Origin: Paraburkholderia solisilvae
Lineage (GTDB): Bacteria; Pseudomonadota; Gammaproteobacteria; Burkholderiales; Burkholderiaceae
Assembly: GCF_902859875.1 (NCBI RefSeq)
Contig: NZ_CADIKF010000022.1
Coordinates: forward strand, 1-64,000
Reading direction: 5' to 3'
Length of the DNA stretch: 64,000 bases
Below, piece by piece: positions 1 to 8,376 of the stretch; within the stretch, counting starts at the first letter, position 1, and every line of letters begins with the position of its first letter. The position numbers were made by a program, and so were the translations under genes. The notes beneath the pieces are model-generated. The model made no database searches and was not told the origin of the DNA. It saw only the letters and a list, made by a program, of their open reading frames with translations.

Positions 1-93
1 GGCATCGACACCGCCGGCGCGCGCGGCCGGTCCGCCGCTGCCGCCCATGCCGGGCTCCTCGCTCATTTTGACCTGCTGCCGTGCGCTGATCAT
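1..93 (-). CDS. Sugar ABC transporter permease, N-terminus only (cut by window edge)
   Basis: Only the first 31 codons are present, beginning MISARQQVKM and ending in a Gly/Ala/Pro-rich stretch. The start ATG (91-93) overlaps the TGA of the upstream ATPase gene (90-92), the usual ATGA coupling inside ABC operons. The assignment as an RbsC-type permease is inference from gene order (binding protein, double ATPase, then permease); no membrane segment falls inside the window. A start at the second methionine (codon 10) is possible. Confidence 0.6.
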   Translation of the reverse strand, partial: MISARQQVKMSEEPGMGGSGGPAARAGGVDA

Positions 94-1682
94 GACAGCC
101 CTCCTGCCTGTGCGTCGTGCGTTTCAAGCAGCGCTTCGCGGCTGCGATAGCCGGCGAACGCGGCGGCGAGCAGCGCATCCTGCGACCACGCATCGCGCTC
201 GAAGATGCCTGTCATCCGGCCGGCCGACATCACGCCGATCCGGTCGCAGATCAGCATCAGCTCGCGCAGATCGCTCGACACGACGACGAGCGCGCGGCCG
301 TCGCGGGCGAGCGCGCCCATCAGCGCGTAAATGTCGAACTTCGCGCCGACGTCGATGCCGCGCGTCGGTTCGTCGAACAGCAGCACCTTGCAGTCGCGCG
401 CAAGCCAGCGGCCGATGACGACTTTCTGCTGATTGCCGCCGGACAGCTCGCCGACCGGCTGCGCGGGTCCCGACGTGCGGATGCGCAGCGCGGCGATCTG
501 CTGGTTCGCAAGCGCGTTCTCGCGCTGCGCGTCGACGAAGCCGTGCCGCGCGACGCGGCCGATGTTGCCGAGCGAGATGTTCGCCGCAACCGGTTGCGGC
601 AGCAACAATCCTTCGCCCTTGCGGTCTTCGGTGATGAGCGCGATGCCGTGACGCACCGCGTCGGCCGGCGATGCGATCTGCAACGGTACGGGCGGCGTGC
701 CCGGCGCGGCCGCGAGCGACACGGTGCCGCGATCTTTCAGGTCCGCGCCATAGATAAGACGCATCAGTTCGGTACGACCCGCACCGATCAGTCCGCTCAC
801 GCCGAAGATCTCGCCCGCGCGCACGTCGAACGACACGTCGCGCACCACGTCGGCGCGGCCGAGCCCGTCGATTTTCAGCAGCGTCGCACCGATCCGGCGC
901 TCGCCGAGATCGATCCGCTCGCCGATCTCCCGGCCGACCATCAGCGTGACGATCCGGTCGCTCGTCAGGTTCGCCATCTCGCCGAGATGCACGAGCCTGC
1001 CGTCGCGCAGCACCGCGATGCGCTCGGCGATCCGTGCGAGTTCTTCGAGCCGGTGCGAAATGTAGACGAGCGCGACACCGCGCGCCTTCAGCCGGTCGAC
1101 CTGTTCGAACAGCAGATCGACTTCGCGGGCGGTCAGCATCGCGGTCGGTTCGTCGAGAATCAGCACGCGGCAATCGCCGATCAGGTTGCGTGCGATTTCG
1201 ACCATCTGCTGATGGCCGATGCCGAGTTCGCCGACGAGCGTGTCCGGATCGATCGCTTCGAGCCCGACCTGCGCCATCGCGTCGCGCGCGTCCGCGCGCA
1301 GACGCCGCCGGTCGATCCAGCCGAGCGGCACACCGGCACGCTGCGGCAGGCGGTTCAGAAACAGGTTTTCGGCAACCGAGAGCGTCGACAGCAGGTTCAG
1401 CTCCTGCATCACCATGCGCACGCCAAGCGCTTCGGCCTGGGTCCGGCTGGCCGGCGCGTACGGCGCGCCGGCGAGGCGCATCGTGCCGGTGCTCGGCGCG
1501 ACGAGGCCGCCGATGATTTTCGACAGCGTGCTTTTGCCCGCGCCGTTTTCGCCGGTCAACGCCAGCGCTTCGCCGGCGCGCAGCGTGAGCGCGATGTCGG
1601 ATAGCACCGGTTCGACATAGGTCTTGCCGATTCCGGTTACGGACAGTATGGCGGGCAATGCGTCGTGGTCGGTCGAATCCAT
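90..1682 (-). CDS. Sugar ABC transporter ATP-binding protein, RbsA/XylG type
   Basis: This is a 530-residue double ATPase that powers import of a monosaccharide, with both nucleotide-binding domains in one chain as in RbsA, AraG and XylG. The first domain shows Walker A GENGAGKST (about residues 44-52) and Walker B LILDEPTAM. The second has the signature LSGGNQQKV and Walker B LLFDEPTRG, with the degenerate second Walker A site typical of the family. The chosen start is MDSTDHDALP at 1682; the reading frame stays open to 1859 but the extra N-terminus is Arg-rich and unlike the family. It ends in an ATGA overlap with the permease. The sugar cannot be read from the sequence; ribose is the best guess from the binding protein. 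Confidence 0.93.
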   Translation of the reverse strand: MDSTDHDALPAILSVTGIGKTYVEPVLSDIALTLRAGEALALTGENGAGKSTLSKIIGGLVAPSTGTMRLAGAPYAPASRTQAEALGVRMVMQELNLLSTLSVAENLFLNRLPQRAGVPLGWIDRRRLRADARDAMAQVGLEAIDPDTLVGELGIGHQQMVEIARNLIGDCRVLILDEPTAMLTAREVDLLFEQVDRLKARGVALVYISHRLEELARIAERIAVLRDGRLVHLGEMANLTSDRIVTLMVGREIGERIDLGERRIGATLLKIDGLGRADVVRDVSFDVRAGEIFGVSGLIGAGRTELMRLIYGADLKDRGTVSLAAAPGTPPVPLQIASPADAVRHGIALITEDRKGEGLLLPQPVAANISLGNIGRVARHGFVDAQRENALANQQIAALRIRTSGPAQPVGELSGGNQQKVVIGRWLARDCKVLLFDEPTRGIDVGAKFDIYALMGALARDGRALVVVSSDLRELMLICDRIGVMSAGRMTGIFERDAWSQDALLAAAFAGYRSREALLETHDAQAGGLS

Positions 1683-2131
1683 TGTGGTCAAGGTTTCGGG
1701 CCGCCGCGCCGGGTCTCGTGCGCTCATTGTCGAGCGGACGACGCGGCGCCGGCAGCCACGCAGGTCATGTCGGCATGCTGCGCGCGCTCGTGCGCCGGGT
1801 CGAAAGACCGTCCGCGGCAGCGGCTCGAAGCGCGTTCGAACCCGCCGCCCGGTGCGCACGATACGACGCGGACCATGCCGGGCGCATCTGCTGCGCCGCG
1901 CTGGCCGTCATGACGCTTAACTCGATAACGGCCGCGCGGCGGATTTCTTTAGCAGCTATTGAATTGGCGCAAGCACATTCGACAATAGCGAAAATGCACG
2001 GTGGATGTCCCGCAATCGTCCCGCGATCGACCTGCAACCGGCTGCGCACGCCGCCCCGCCTTGTGGCATGTTCAAACGTGCCGTCCTGCCTGCTTGCGCG
2101 CCGCTGGTTGACCGCTGCGACGACGTCGCGC
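1683..2131. other. 449-bp spacer between binding-protein and ATPase genes
   Basis: This gap lies between the end of the binding-protein gene and the start of the ATPase gene, both on the minus strand. It is unusually long for a sugar ABC operon. Open frames cross it on both strands but are Arg/Ala-rich shadow translations without family features or good ribosome binding sites. No convincing terminator or promoter was seen. Confidence 0.5.
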
Positions 2132-3088
2132 TCACTTCGTCACGAGGTCCACCGGCGTCTCGACCACGCCGGACAGTTGCGACTGCTTCTTGTGCTCGCT
2201 CAACGCCTTCAATGCGGTGTCGATGCCGAACACCGCCTGCTTCGCCGCATACTGGTCGGCGGTCGCAAGCACGCGGCCGTCCTTCAGCATCGGCTTGATC
2301 GCGTTGATGTTGTCGTAGCCCACCACATACACCTTGCCCTGCTTGCCCGCCGCGCGCACCGCCGACACCGCGCCGATCGCCATGTTGTCGTTACCGCACA
2401 GAAGCGCCTTCAGGTTCGGGTACTCATTGAGCATAGCGGATGCAACCGCGTTTCCCTTATCAATTTCCCACTCTCCCGATTGCACCGATACGATCTTCGC
2501 GCCGACTTTCTGCATCGCGTCCTTGAAGCCCGCGGTGCGCTGCTGCGCATTGGTGGTGGTCGATACGCCTTCGATGATGCCGACCTCGTCGCCCGCCTTC
2601 AGCTTTTGCGCGAGATAGTCGCCGACCTTCTGTGCGCCCTTGCGATTGTCCGGGCCGACGAAGGGCACGTTCAGATCCTTCGACTTCAGCACCTCGGGGT
2701 CGAGCCGGTTGTCGATATTGACGACGATGATGCCGGCATCGACCGCCTTCTTGACCACCGGCACCAGCGCCTTCGAATCGGCCGGCGCGAGCACGATCGC
2801 GTCGACCTTCGAGACGATCATCTGCTCGACGATGCGGATCTGGTTGGCGGTGTCGGTTTCGTCCTTGATGCCGTTGGTGATCAGGTCGAAGGTGCTCGGA
2901 TTGTGCTGCTGATATTCCTTCGCGCCGGTCTCCATGGTGAGGAAGAACTCGTTCGCGAGCGATTTCATGACCAGCGCGACTCGCGGTTTTTTCGCGGCCT
3001 GCGCATGCGCCGGCAACGTGGGCAAGGCGATGATGGCGGTGAGCGCGAGCCCGGCGGCAACGACGCGGCGGCGAATGCGTTGGTTCAT
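2132..3088 (-). CDS. Periplasmic sugar-binding protein, RbsB type
   Basis: This 318-residue precursor belongs to the periplasmic-binding-protein type 1 family (ribose/galactose class) and captures sugar for the ABC importer encoded downstream. Start MNQRIRRR at 3088 is preceded by AGGAGAC. A Sec signal peptide follows (Arg-rich n-region, hydrophobic core, AHAQA cleavage region near residue 30). Typical family segments are visible: a VDAIVLAP segment, a VVNIDNRLD hinge segment, and VVGYDN near the C-terminus. It is the first gene of the operon, directly behind a TTGACA promoter and a LacI-type palindrome. Ribose is the likeliest ligand, but xylose, allose or other sugars remain possible. Confidence 0.9.
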   Translation of the reverse strand: MNQRIRRRVVAAGLALTAIIALPTLPAHAQAAKKPRVALVMKSLANEFFLTMETGAKEYQQHNPSTFDLITNGIKDETDTANQIRIVEQMIVSKVDAIVLAPADSKALVPVVKKAVDAGIIVVNIDNRLDPEVLKSKDLNVPFVGPDNRKGAQKVGDYLAQKLKAGDEVGIIEGVSTTTNAQQRTAGFKDAMQKVGAKIVSVQSGEWEIDKGNAVASAMLNEYPNLKALLCGNDNMAIGAVSAVRAAGKQGKVYVVGYDNINAIKPMLKDGRVLATADQYAAKQAVFGIDTALKALSEHKKQSQLSGVVETPVDLVTK

Positions 3089-3139
3089 GTTGTCTCCTGT
3101 TGTTGGCAGGCTTAAACAAAAAGCCTTGTTTATTGAGGT

Positions 3140-3155
3140 ACGCAAACGTTTGCGT
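3140..3155. promoter_or_regulatory. LacI-family operator palindrome
   Basis: ACGCAAACGTTTGCGT is a perfect 16-bp palindrome with the central CG step typical of LacI/GalR-family operators. It lies about 52 bp upstream of the binding-protein start and just downstream of the predicted -10 element, so a bound repressor should block transcription. The cognate repressor (RbsR-like) is not in the window; it may lie beyond position 1 in the same operon. Confidence 0.75.
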
Positions 3156-3160
3156 CACCT

Positions 3161-3190
3161 ATTCTCAACGGAGCCGCTCGCCGCTGTCAA
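3161..3190 (-). promoter_or_regulatory. Predicted sigma-70 promoter of the sugar ABC operon
   Basis: Read on the minus strand, a consensus -35 TTGACA (3190-3185) and a -10-like GAGAAT (3166-3161) are separated by 18 bp. The LacI-type palindrome at 3140-3155 would cover the transcription start region. Confidence 0.55.
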
Positions 3191-3390
3191 CGACAGGAGG
3201 TGCTGCGCCGCACAGCGCGCGAGCTGAAGCTGTGGCGCCTCGTGCGCGCGTGCGTGGCGTGCGTGGCACGCGTGACGCAGATGGTGCTCGACAGGCCGTC
3301 CGCGGCGGACGGCGCGCTGATGCCGGTCACCGCCACCGTGCCGCTGTGCCGCTGTGCCGCTTGCAACTGCGGCCGGCGCTTCGTGGCCGG

Positions 3391-4368
3391 CTACAGCCAG
3401 CCCGCCTTCTTGAAGCGCCACCACAGGAACATGTCGATCAACGCCATCACGCCGACACAGATCGGGTAGCCATACGCGTAGTGCAACTCCGGGATCTTCT
3501 CGAAGTTCATCCCATAGATGCCGGCGATCATGGTCGGCACCGCAAACAGTGCGGCAAATGAACCGAGGCGCTTGGTCACCTCGTTCTCCGCAAGCGAGAT
3601 CATGCCGAGGTTCACCTGGATCGCGGTGACGATCATTTCGCGGCGCCCGTCGATGGTGCGCACGATCCGGTCGAGATGGTCGTAGACATCGCGAAAGTAC
3701 GCCTGCATGCCTGAGCAGACCACCGGAATCCGGCCGCCGGTGAACTTGCTGATCGCCTCCAGCAACGGCGCGATGTGATGCTCGAGCGTGACCAGCCGGC
3801 GCTTTAACGAATACAGGTCCTGGATGATCGCGCGCGACGCGGCCAGGCTGTGCTTGTCGAAGATGCGGTCTTCGATCTGCTCGATCTCGGTGCCGAGCGC
3901 TTCGAGAATCGGGAAATAGCGGTCGACGATATTGTCCGCGAGCGCGTACAGCACGAATGCGGCGCCCTGCCTGAGCAGTTGCGGCTCGCGCTCGCAGCGC
4001 GCGCGCACTTCCTGGAAGCCGTGCCGCGTACGGTTGCGCACCGTCAGCACATAGTTGCTGCCGACAAATACGTCGACCTCGCCGATCAGGATCTCGCCGT
4101 CGTCGTCCATCTCCAGCGTGTGCAACACCGCGAACAGCGACTCGCCGTACTCCTCGATTTTCGGCCGCTGGTGGCCGTTGCGGACATCCTCGAGCGCCAG
4201 TTCGTGCAAGCCGAACTCGAGCTTCATCACATCGAGTTCGCCGGGGCCGGGATCTTTCAGCGCAACCCAGACGAAGCACTCGGGCTTCGCGACATAGACG
4301 CTGATGTCGTCGATTTCGATATCGGCGAGTTTTCGGCCGTCCTGATATGCGGCGCAATTGATCAGCAT
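3391..4368 (-). CDS. corA: Magnesium/cobalt transporter CorA
   Basis: The 325-residue inner-membrane channel protein of the CorA family takes up Mg2+ (and Co2+/Ni2+) as a pentamer. A long acidic/helical cytoplasmic domain is followed by two C-terminal transmembrane helices. The diagnostic YGMNF loop motif sits near residue 286, after the first helix (TMIAGI), and the second helix ends in the basic tail RFKKAGW. Length fits the family. The gene stands alone, convergent with nothing nearby, and has its own start at 4368 with a modest ribosome binding site. Confidence 0.95.
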   Translation of the reverse strand: MLINCAAYQDGRKLADIEIDDISVYVAKPECFVWVALKDPGPGELDVMKLEFGLHELALEDVRNGHQRPKIEEYGESLFAVLHTLEMDDDGEILIGEVDVFVGSNYVLTVRNRTRHGFQEVRARCEREPQLLRQGAAFVLYALADNIVDRYFPILEALGTEIEQIEDRIFDKHSLAASRAIIQDLYSLKRRLVTLEHHIAPLLEAISKFTGGRIPVVCSGMQAYFRDVYDHLDRIVRTIDGRREMIVTAIQVNLGMISLAENEVTKRLGSFAALFAVPTMIAGIYGMNFEKIPELHYAYGYPICVGVMALIDMFLWWRFKKAGWL

Positions 4369-4455
4369 GGTGGGGTGCCTTGAATGGTCTGTCGGGTCAT
4401 GTGTCGAATGGTTGGACCGCAGGTTGTCGTGGGTGCCGCTGGATGCAGCGGGCTT

Positions 4456-4977
4456 CTATTGCGCAACGCGCCGCAACCCGATCCGGTGGTCGGGATCGAA
4501 CGTGACGCTCGCGCGGTTCGTGTAGCGCGGGTCGGCGGTCACGAGAAATTGCAATTCACGTACCGGGTCGAACTGCGTCGACACGGCGAGCCGGTGCACG
4601 CCCGGACTCAGATAAAACACAATGTGCTCGCCGTTCATCAGATCGGCGACCTGCTCGCCATCCACATAGACGAGTGCATCGCGAAAACGCACGATGACAT
4701 TGTCGGTCCGCTCACGCCGCACGTCGACCGCGATCTTGCCGTTGCCGGGCTCCGTGTAGGTCGGCTTGACCACGCGCTCGGCCGGCACTGCCTTGAACGG
4801 TACCGGTTCTGCGGGCGTCGCGCCGCATGCGGTCAGGCACACAGCCACGCATACAGCGGCGATGACTGACGCGCTGCGCACACGTAAGGCATTGACGCGG
4901 CCTTCCACATGCCGCGACGCGCGCCGGCGCGCGTCGCGACTGTGTTGACAAACAGTAAGCCGCAGCTGTGGCCGCAT
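4456..4977 (-). CDS. Putative lipoprotein
   Basis: This 173-residue protein has a hydrophobic stretch ending in the lipobox LTAC-G, so it is probably lipidated. The mature part contains a PEGA-like beta-rich segment (VYVDGEQVADL, then a segment around HRLAV). The family is not recognised further. The ATG at 4977 has a good GGAG seven bases upstream, but it gives an unusually long n-region (about 33 residues) before the hydrophobic core; a GTG at 4881 would give a conventional lipoprotein signal peptide but has no visible Shine-Dalgarno. The start is therefore uncertain. Confidence 0.7.
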   Translation of the reverse strand: MRPQLRLTVCQHSRDARRRASRHVEGRVNALRVRSASVIAAVCVAVCLTACGATPAEPVPFKAVPAERVVKPTYTEPGNGKIAVDVRRERTDNVIVRFRDALVYVDGEQVADLMNGEHIVFYLSPGVHRLAVSTQFDPVRELQFLVTADPRYTNRASVTFDPDHRIGLRRVAQ

Positions 4978-5175
4978 CAGTCGTCTCCGTTGGCTCTGTT
5001 CTGCGCGAACTGTTGCATGATCGATTCCACAATCGGTCTCCCGATGGGATGCACGACCGTCGCCTGTTCGTTGCCTTGTTCGCTGCCTTCTTCGTTTCGC
5101 TGTGTGCTTCTGCCAGCCACCGATGCGTCACGTGTGAGTTCAAACGCGATCACAGCGCATCGCGCGAGCCCCGCG

Positions 5176-5595
5176 CTATGCATTGAACGGATTCACCACG
5201 CGCGCGCCGGTATCCGCAAAGTCGCCTGTATTGCGCGTGACAACCGTGAGGTTGTAGATCAACGCGGTGGCCGCAATCAGCTTGTCGAGCGAATGCTCGG
5301 CATGCGGCACACGCAGACGACCCCACGTTTGCGCGACGTCGTCGCCAATCGTCAGGATGTGATTCGCGAACGACGTGAGGATGGTATTCAGCCATCCTTC
5401 CAGCTGGCTTGCCTGCTCCACGTCGCCGCGGTGACGGATCACCTCGACGCCGCGGCGCAGTTCGCCAATGGTGATCACCGACAGATACAGCTTGAGCTGC
5501 TCCTTCGCCGCGCGGCTGAAAAACTCGCGCACACCGGGATGCGCGCCGCCGCGCTTGCGCATCTCGCTAATAACATTGGTATCAATCAAATACAC
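5176..5595 (-). CDS. vapC: PIN-domain ribonuclease toxin, VapC/FitB type
   Basis: The 139-residue toxin is a PIN-domain endoribonuclease of a type II toxin-antitoxin pair. It opens with YLIDTNVISE (first catalytic Asp), has the central Glu in ITIGELRRG, and the C-terminal acidic residues in SLDKLIAATA and TRNTGDF, all family hallmarks. GTG at 5595 is chosen because it gives a FitB-like length and has GAGGG five bases upstream; ATG at 5616 is the alternative with a weaker site. Its start overlaps the end of the antitoxin gene by 14 bp, so the two are translationally coupled. Confidence 0.9.
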   Translation of the reverse strand: MYLIDTNVISEMRKRGGAHPGVREFFSRAAKEQLKLYLSVITIGELRRGVEVIRHRGDVEQASQLEGWLNTILTSFANHILTIGDDVAQTWGRLRVPHAEHSLDKLIAATALIYNLTVVTRNTGDFADTGARVVNPFNA

Positions 5596-5824
5596 GTTTT
5601 CCCTCGACTTCGTCATCGTTGTTGATCCGCTCGAAATCAGCGTCTGTGCCGACTTCGGGCATGCTCATCAGCAGTGCGGCAAAGCTGAGCTTTTTCGGGT
5701 GATGCAACGCCTCCGCCAGAATGTCCCGATGCTCCGCTTCGACACTGCGTCCGTTCGCCGCCGCCCGCTCGCGCAGGCGCTGCACAAGAGCCTCGTCGAG
5801 GCCCCGAACCAGCAGATTGGGCAT
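5582..5824 (-). CDS. vapB: Antitoxin, FitA/VapB ribbon-helix-helix type
   Basis: This 80-residue protein starts MPNLLVRGLDEALVQ, the N-terminal beta strand and first helix of an Arc/MetJ (FitA-type) ribbon-helix-helix domain. The acidic C-terminus (DFERINNDDEVEG) is the likely toxin-binding tail. The start at 5824 has GGAG nine bases upstream; an earlier in-frame ATG at 5839 overlaps that site and is unlikely. It precedes and overlaps the PIN toxin gene. A tandem 9-bp repeat just upstream is the probable autoregulatory operator. Confidence 0.88.
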   Translation of the reverse strand: MPNLLVRGLDEALVQRLRERAAANGRSVEAEHRDILAEALHHPKKLSFAALLMSMPEVGTDADFERINNDDEVEGKRVFD

Positions 5825-5847
5825 GATAGGTATCTCCATAACTTGAC

Positions 5848-5865
5848 ATGCTATCAATGCTATCA
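5848..5865. promoter_or_regulatory. Tandem 9-bp direct repeat, candidate toxin-antitoxin operator
   Basis: Two head-to-tail copies of ATGCTATCA (5848-5856 and 5857-5865; TGATAGCAT on the coding strand) lie 24 bp upstream of the antitoxin start. Ribbon-helix-helix antitoxins bind short repeated boxes and repress their own promoter, so this is the likely operator. Direct orientation, rather than inverted, is what the sequence shows. Confidence 0.55.
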
Positions 5866-5904
5866 CCTCCCAAGAAAAGAAAAAAGCCTGGATAACCCGA
5901 CGCT

Positions 5905-5926
5905 CGGGCGACGCTTGCGTCGCCCG
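5905..5926. repeat. Perfect inverted repeat (10-bp arms, 2-bp spacer)
   Basis: CGGGCGACGC and GCGTCGCCCG flank TT, giving a strong GC-rich hairpin between the antitoxin promoter and cydX. A T-run occurs on the minus strand only about 20 bases beyond the stem, so it is not a textbook terminator. Function unknown. Confidence 0.6.
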
Positions 5927-6071
5927 GTCTTCCGGGTGATGATCGGCGCAACAGCCAACCGGTGTTTGCTTGAACCAAGCCACCGTGAGGGTTGCGCACA
6001 GACGTCAGTAAGCCATAGATAAAACGCGCCGCGAAGATCGTCCAATCGGCAAATTGAACTGGGAGACGTTC

Positions 6072-6236
6072 ATGTGGTACTTCAGCTGGATCCTCGGCAT
6101 CGGAGTCGCATTGGGCTTCGGCATCATCAACGTGATGTGGCTCGAGACGAACGGCAGGTTCACGCGCGACCCGGCCGCGCCCGCTGCCGGAAGCGCCCCC
6201 ACCGACCCCGCGCCCGCCGCGGACCCGCCGCTGTGA
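6072..6236 (+). CDS. cydX: Orphan CydX-like cytochrome bd oxidase small subunit
   Basis: The 54-residue single-span membrane protein starts MWYFSWILGIG and continues through a hydrophobic helix to MWLE, matching the CydX/YbgT family, a small subunit that stabilises cytochrome bd-type quinol oxidase. The start at 6072 has GGGAG six bases upstream; the frame is open from 6054 but the extra residues are not family-like. The Ala/Pro-rich C-terminal tail is longer than in E. coli CydX. cydA and cydB, normally immediately upstream, are absent: the upstream neighbour is a divergent toxin-antitoxin pair. Confidence 0.85.
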   Translation: MWYFSWILGIGVALGFGIINVMWLETNGRFTRDPAAPAAGSAPTDPAPAADPPL

Positions 6237-6276
6237 ACGTATTGCCCGGCACTCTTTTGCCGGCCGTGCGCGCACC

Positions 6277-6885
6277 GTGACCTCGCTCGTGTTTTTTTGC
6301 GGTCACGCGGGCGCCGGCAAGACCACCGTCGCGCGGCGGATCTTCACACCGTTGATGCAGGCACGCGGCACGCCCTTCTGTCTGCTCGACAAGGACACGC
6401 TCTACGGCCGCACCGGCGCCGCGACGATGCGCGCACTGACCGGCGATCCGGATGACCGCGACAGTCCGCTCTTTTTGCAGCATCTGCGTGATCCGGAGTA
6501 CCGCGGCCTGATCGATACCGCGCGCGACAATCTCGCGCTCGGCGTCAGCGTGCTGGTGGTCGCGCCGCTGTCGCGAGAAGTGCGCGAGCGGCGGCTATTC
6601 GATCGTGACTGGCTGGGCGTCGGTGACGATGTGGAGATTCGCGTGGTATGGGTCGCGACCGACGAGGACGCTGCGCGAAGACGGATCGCCGCGCGTCACG
6701 ATCCGGCCGACGCGTACAAGCTTGCACATTGGGATGAATACCGGCAGCGCCGCTTCGCATGGCGTGAGTTGACGCAAGGCCAGCGAGACGGCGTGCTGCT
6801 GTTCGACAACACGGCGCCCGCCGCGGCCGACTACGATGCGCTGCTGCGGCAACTCATCGGCCAGCGCGAGCGCGGGTCCGATTGA
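6277..6885 (+). CDS. P-loop nucleotide kinase-like ATPase
   Basis: This 202-residue protein of the P-loop NTPase fold has an N-terminal Walker A GHAGAGKTT (about residues 9-17), a LLDKD motif on the second strand and an Arg-rich lid-like segment (DEDAARRRIAARHD) of the kind found in gluconate, adenylylsulfate or zeta-type kinases. The substrate is unknown. The start is a GTG at 6277, 40 bp after cydX, with a weak ribosome binding site; the Walker motif's closeness to the N-terminus argues against a longer protein. Confidence 0.75.
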   Translation: MTSLVFFCGHAGAGKTTVARRIFTPLMQARGTPFCLLDKDTLYGRTGAATMRALTGDPDDRDSPLFLQHLRDPEYRGLIDTARDNLALGVSVLVVAPLSREVRERRLFDRDWLGVGDDVEIRVVWVATDEDAARRRIAARHDPADAYKLAHWDEYRQRRFAWRELTQGQRDGVLLFDNTAPAAADYDALLRQLIGQRERGSD

Positions 6886-6990
6886 GTGCCGCGCTCCGCG
6901 CAAATGAACCAGGCGCTGCGCCGCGCCGCCCGTTGGCAGTCGCGCCGCAGCGCCTGAAGTACAGCCCGGCGTGAGACGTACAGTCCGGCC

Positions 6991-8088
6991 TCAGACGGTC
7001 GCCATCGCGTCGAGCGGCTCGCCTTCGTATAGCTGGCCGAACCGGTTGGCCAGAAAGTCGCGCAGCGGCACCTGCTCCTGCCGCACGAATCCGCTTTGCG
7101 GCAAGCGTTTTTCGCGGAACAGATCGAGCACCGCGCACATCGCGCCCGCGGTGGTGATCTGGATCGCGCTCATCGGCATCCCGCATACCGTCTTCGCGAA
7201 GATCTTGCGCGTAAAGACTTCCTGCACCAGTTGGCCATCGCGCATGCCGGTCACCGTAATGAACACCAGCACGACGTCCTGCGCGGTGGACGGCACCGCG
7301 CGGCGCATGATCGACTTCAGCGTATCGCGGTCGGTCGACAGGCGCAGGTCTTCGAGCAGGAACTGCATCAGATCGCGATGACCCGGATAGCGCACCGACT
7401 TGTAGTCGAGCGATTCGACGCGGCCGGACAGCGTCTCGCACAATGTGCCGAGCCCACCCGACGTATTGAACGCCTCATACTCGATGCCATCGAGCGAGAA
7501 ATGCTCGAGTCCTTCGAGCGGCTGCACCCACTGCGTGCGGCTGTCGCGAATCGCTTCGCATGGCTGACAATACTCGTTGATCAACCCGTCGACGCTCCAC
7601 GTCAGGTTGTACTTCAGCGCATTGGTCGGGAACTCCGGCAACGCGCCGACGCGCATCTTCACGTCGCGGATTTCGCTGAAACGGTTCGCGAGTTCGTGCG
7701 CGGCGATGCCGATAAAGCCCGGCGCGAGTCCGCATTGCGGCATGAACGCATGATCGGCGCCGTCGGCAATTGCGCGGATTGCGTGAGTCGCGCGCACGTC
7801 TTCGGTCAGGTCGAAATAATGCACACCCGCGCCTTTCGCCGCGGCGGCGACATTCACCGCGAGGTAATACGGCAATGCATTGACGAGCACGTCGAAGCCC
7901 TGCAACGCGGCGCGCAGCGCGGCGGCGTCGGCGGAATCGACACGGCGGGTTGGAATGCCTTGAGCAGCGAGTTTGTCGAGCGCGTGCTGGTCGCGATCGA
8001 GCGCGACCACGTCATAGTCGCCGGTCTCGCGCAGCATGTGGGCGATCGTATGGCCAATCAGACCGGCGCCGACGATGGCGATGTTCAT
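6991..8088 (-). CDS. Saccharopine dehydrogenase-family oxidoreductase
   Basis: The 365-residue NAD(P)-dependent enzyme opens with a Rossmann motif GAGLIG after MNIAIV. The rest follows the saccharopine dehydrogenase/lysine 6-dehydrogenase family pattern (CGLAPGFIGIAAHELA; SVDGLINEY). Members act on lysine, saccharopine or related amino acids. The start at 8088 has AGGAG close upstream; the frame is open to 8145 without family sequence. An Lrp/AsnC regulator gene lies upstream on the same strand, which fits an amino-acid catabolic role. The exact substrate is inference. Confidence 0.85.
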   Translation of the reverse strand: MNIAIVGAGLIGHTIAHMLRETGDYDVVALDRDQHALDKLAAQGIPTRRVDSADAAALRAALQGFDVLVNALPYYLAVNVAAAAKGAGVHYFDLTEDVRATHAIRAIADGADHAFMPQCGLAPGFIGIAAHELANRFSEIRDVKMRVGALPEFPTNALKYNLTWSVDGLINEYCQPCEAIRDSRTQWVQPLEGLEHFSLDGIEYEAFNTSGGLGTLCETLSGRVESLDYKSVRYPGHRDLMQFLLEDLRLSTDRDTLKSIMRRAVPSTAQDVVLVFITVTGMRDGQLVQEVFTRKIFAKTVCGMPMSAIQITTAGAMCAVLDLFREKRLPQSGFVRQEQVPLRDFLANRFGQLYEGEPLDAMATV

Positions 8089-8376
8089 GCGCTTCTCCTT
8101 TGTTGTGAGTGTCGTGAGCGGGATTGCGCGCGGCGCGGCTTGCAAGCCCGCGCGCGGCGCCCGGCGGGCAAACCCTGGACACAGTTTAAGGAGAAGGACA
8201 AACGGTTCCTACGCGCAGAATGCTGCGTATCGACCACGGAACTCGACGTTTTGACGGCGCGGTCAGTCGAATCGACGAAAAAACATAAAAACGGCGTAAA
8301 TAGCGGCGTCCGCGCGGGAGGCACATGTGCGGGCAGCCGGCATCCGCGCTGGCCGCGCACACGCGCCAAGCCGAGC

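Noticed and set aside
1658..3115. Long plus-strand open frame opposite the sugar-binding protein gene
   Set aside because: It is antisense to two well-supported minus-strand genes, is Arg/His/Asp-rich without domains, and is the mirror frame expected in high-GC DNA.
5905..5926. Perfect hairpin as a Rho-independent terminator
   Set aside because: No T-run follows the stem directly on either strand, and no gene ends just before it.
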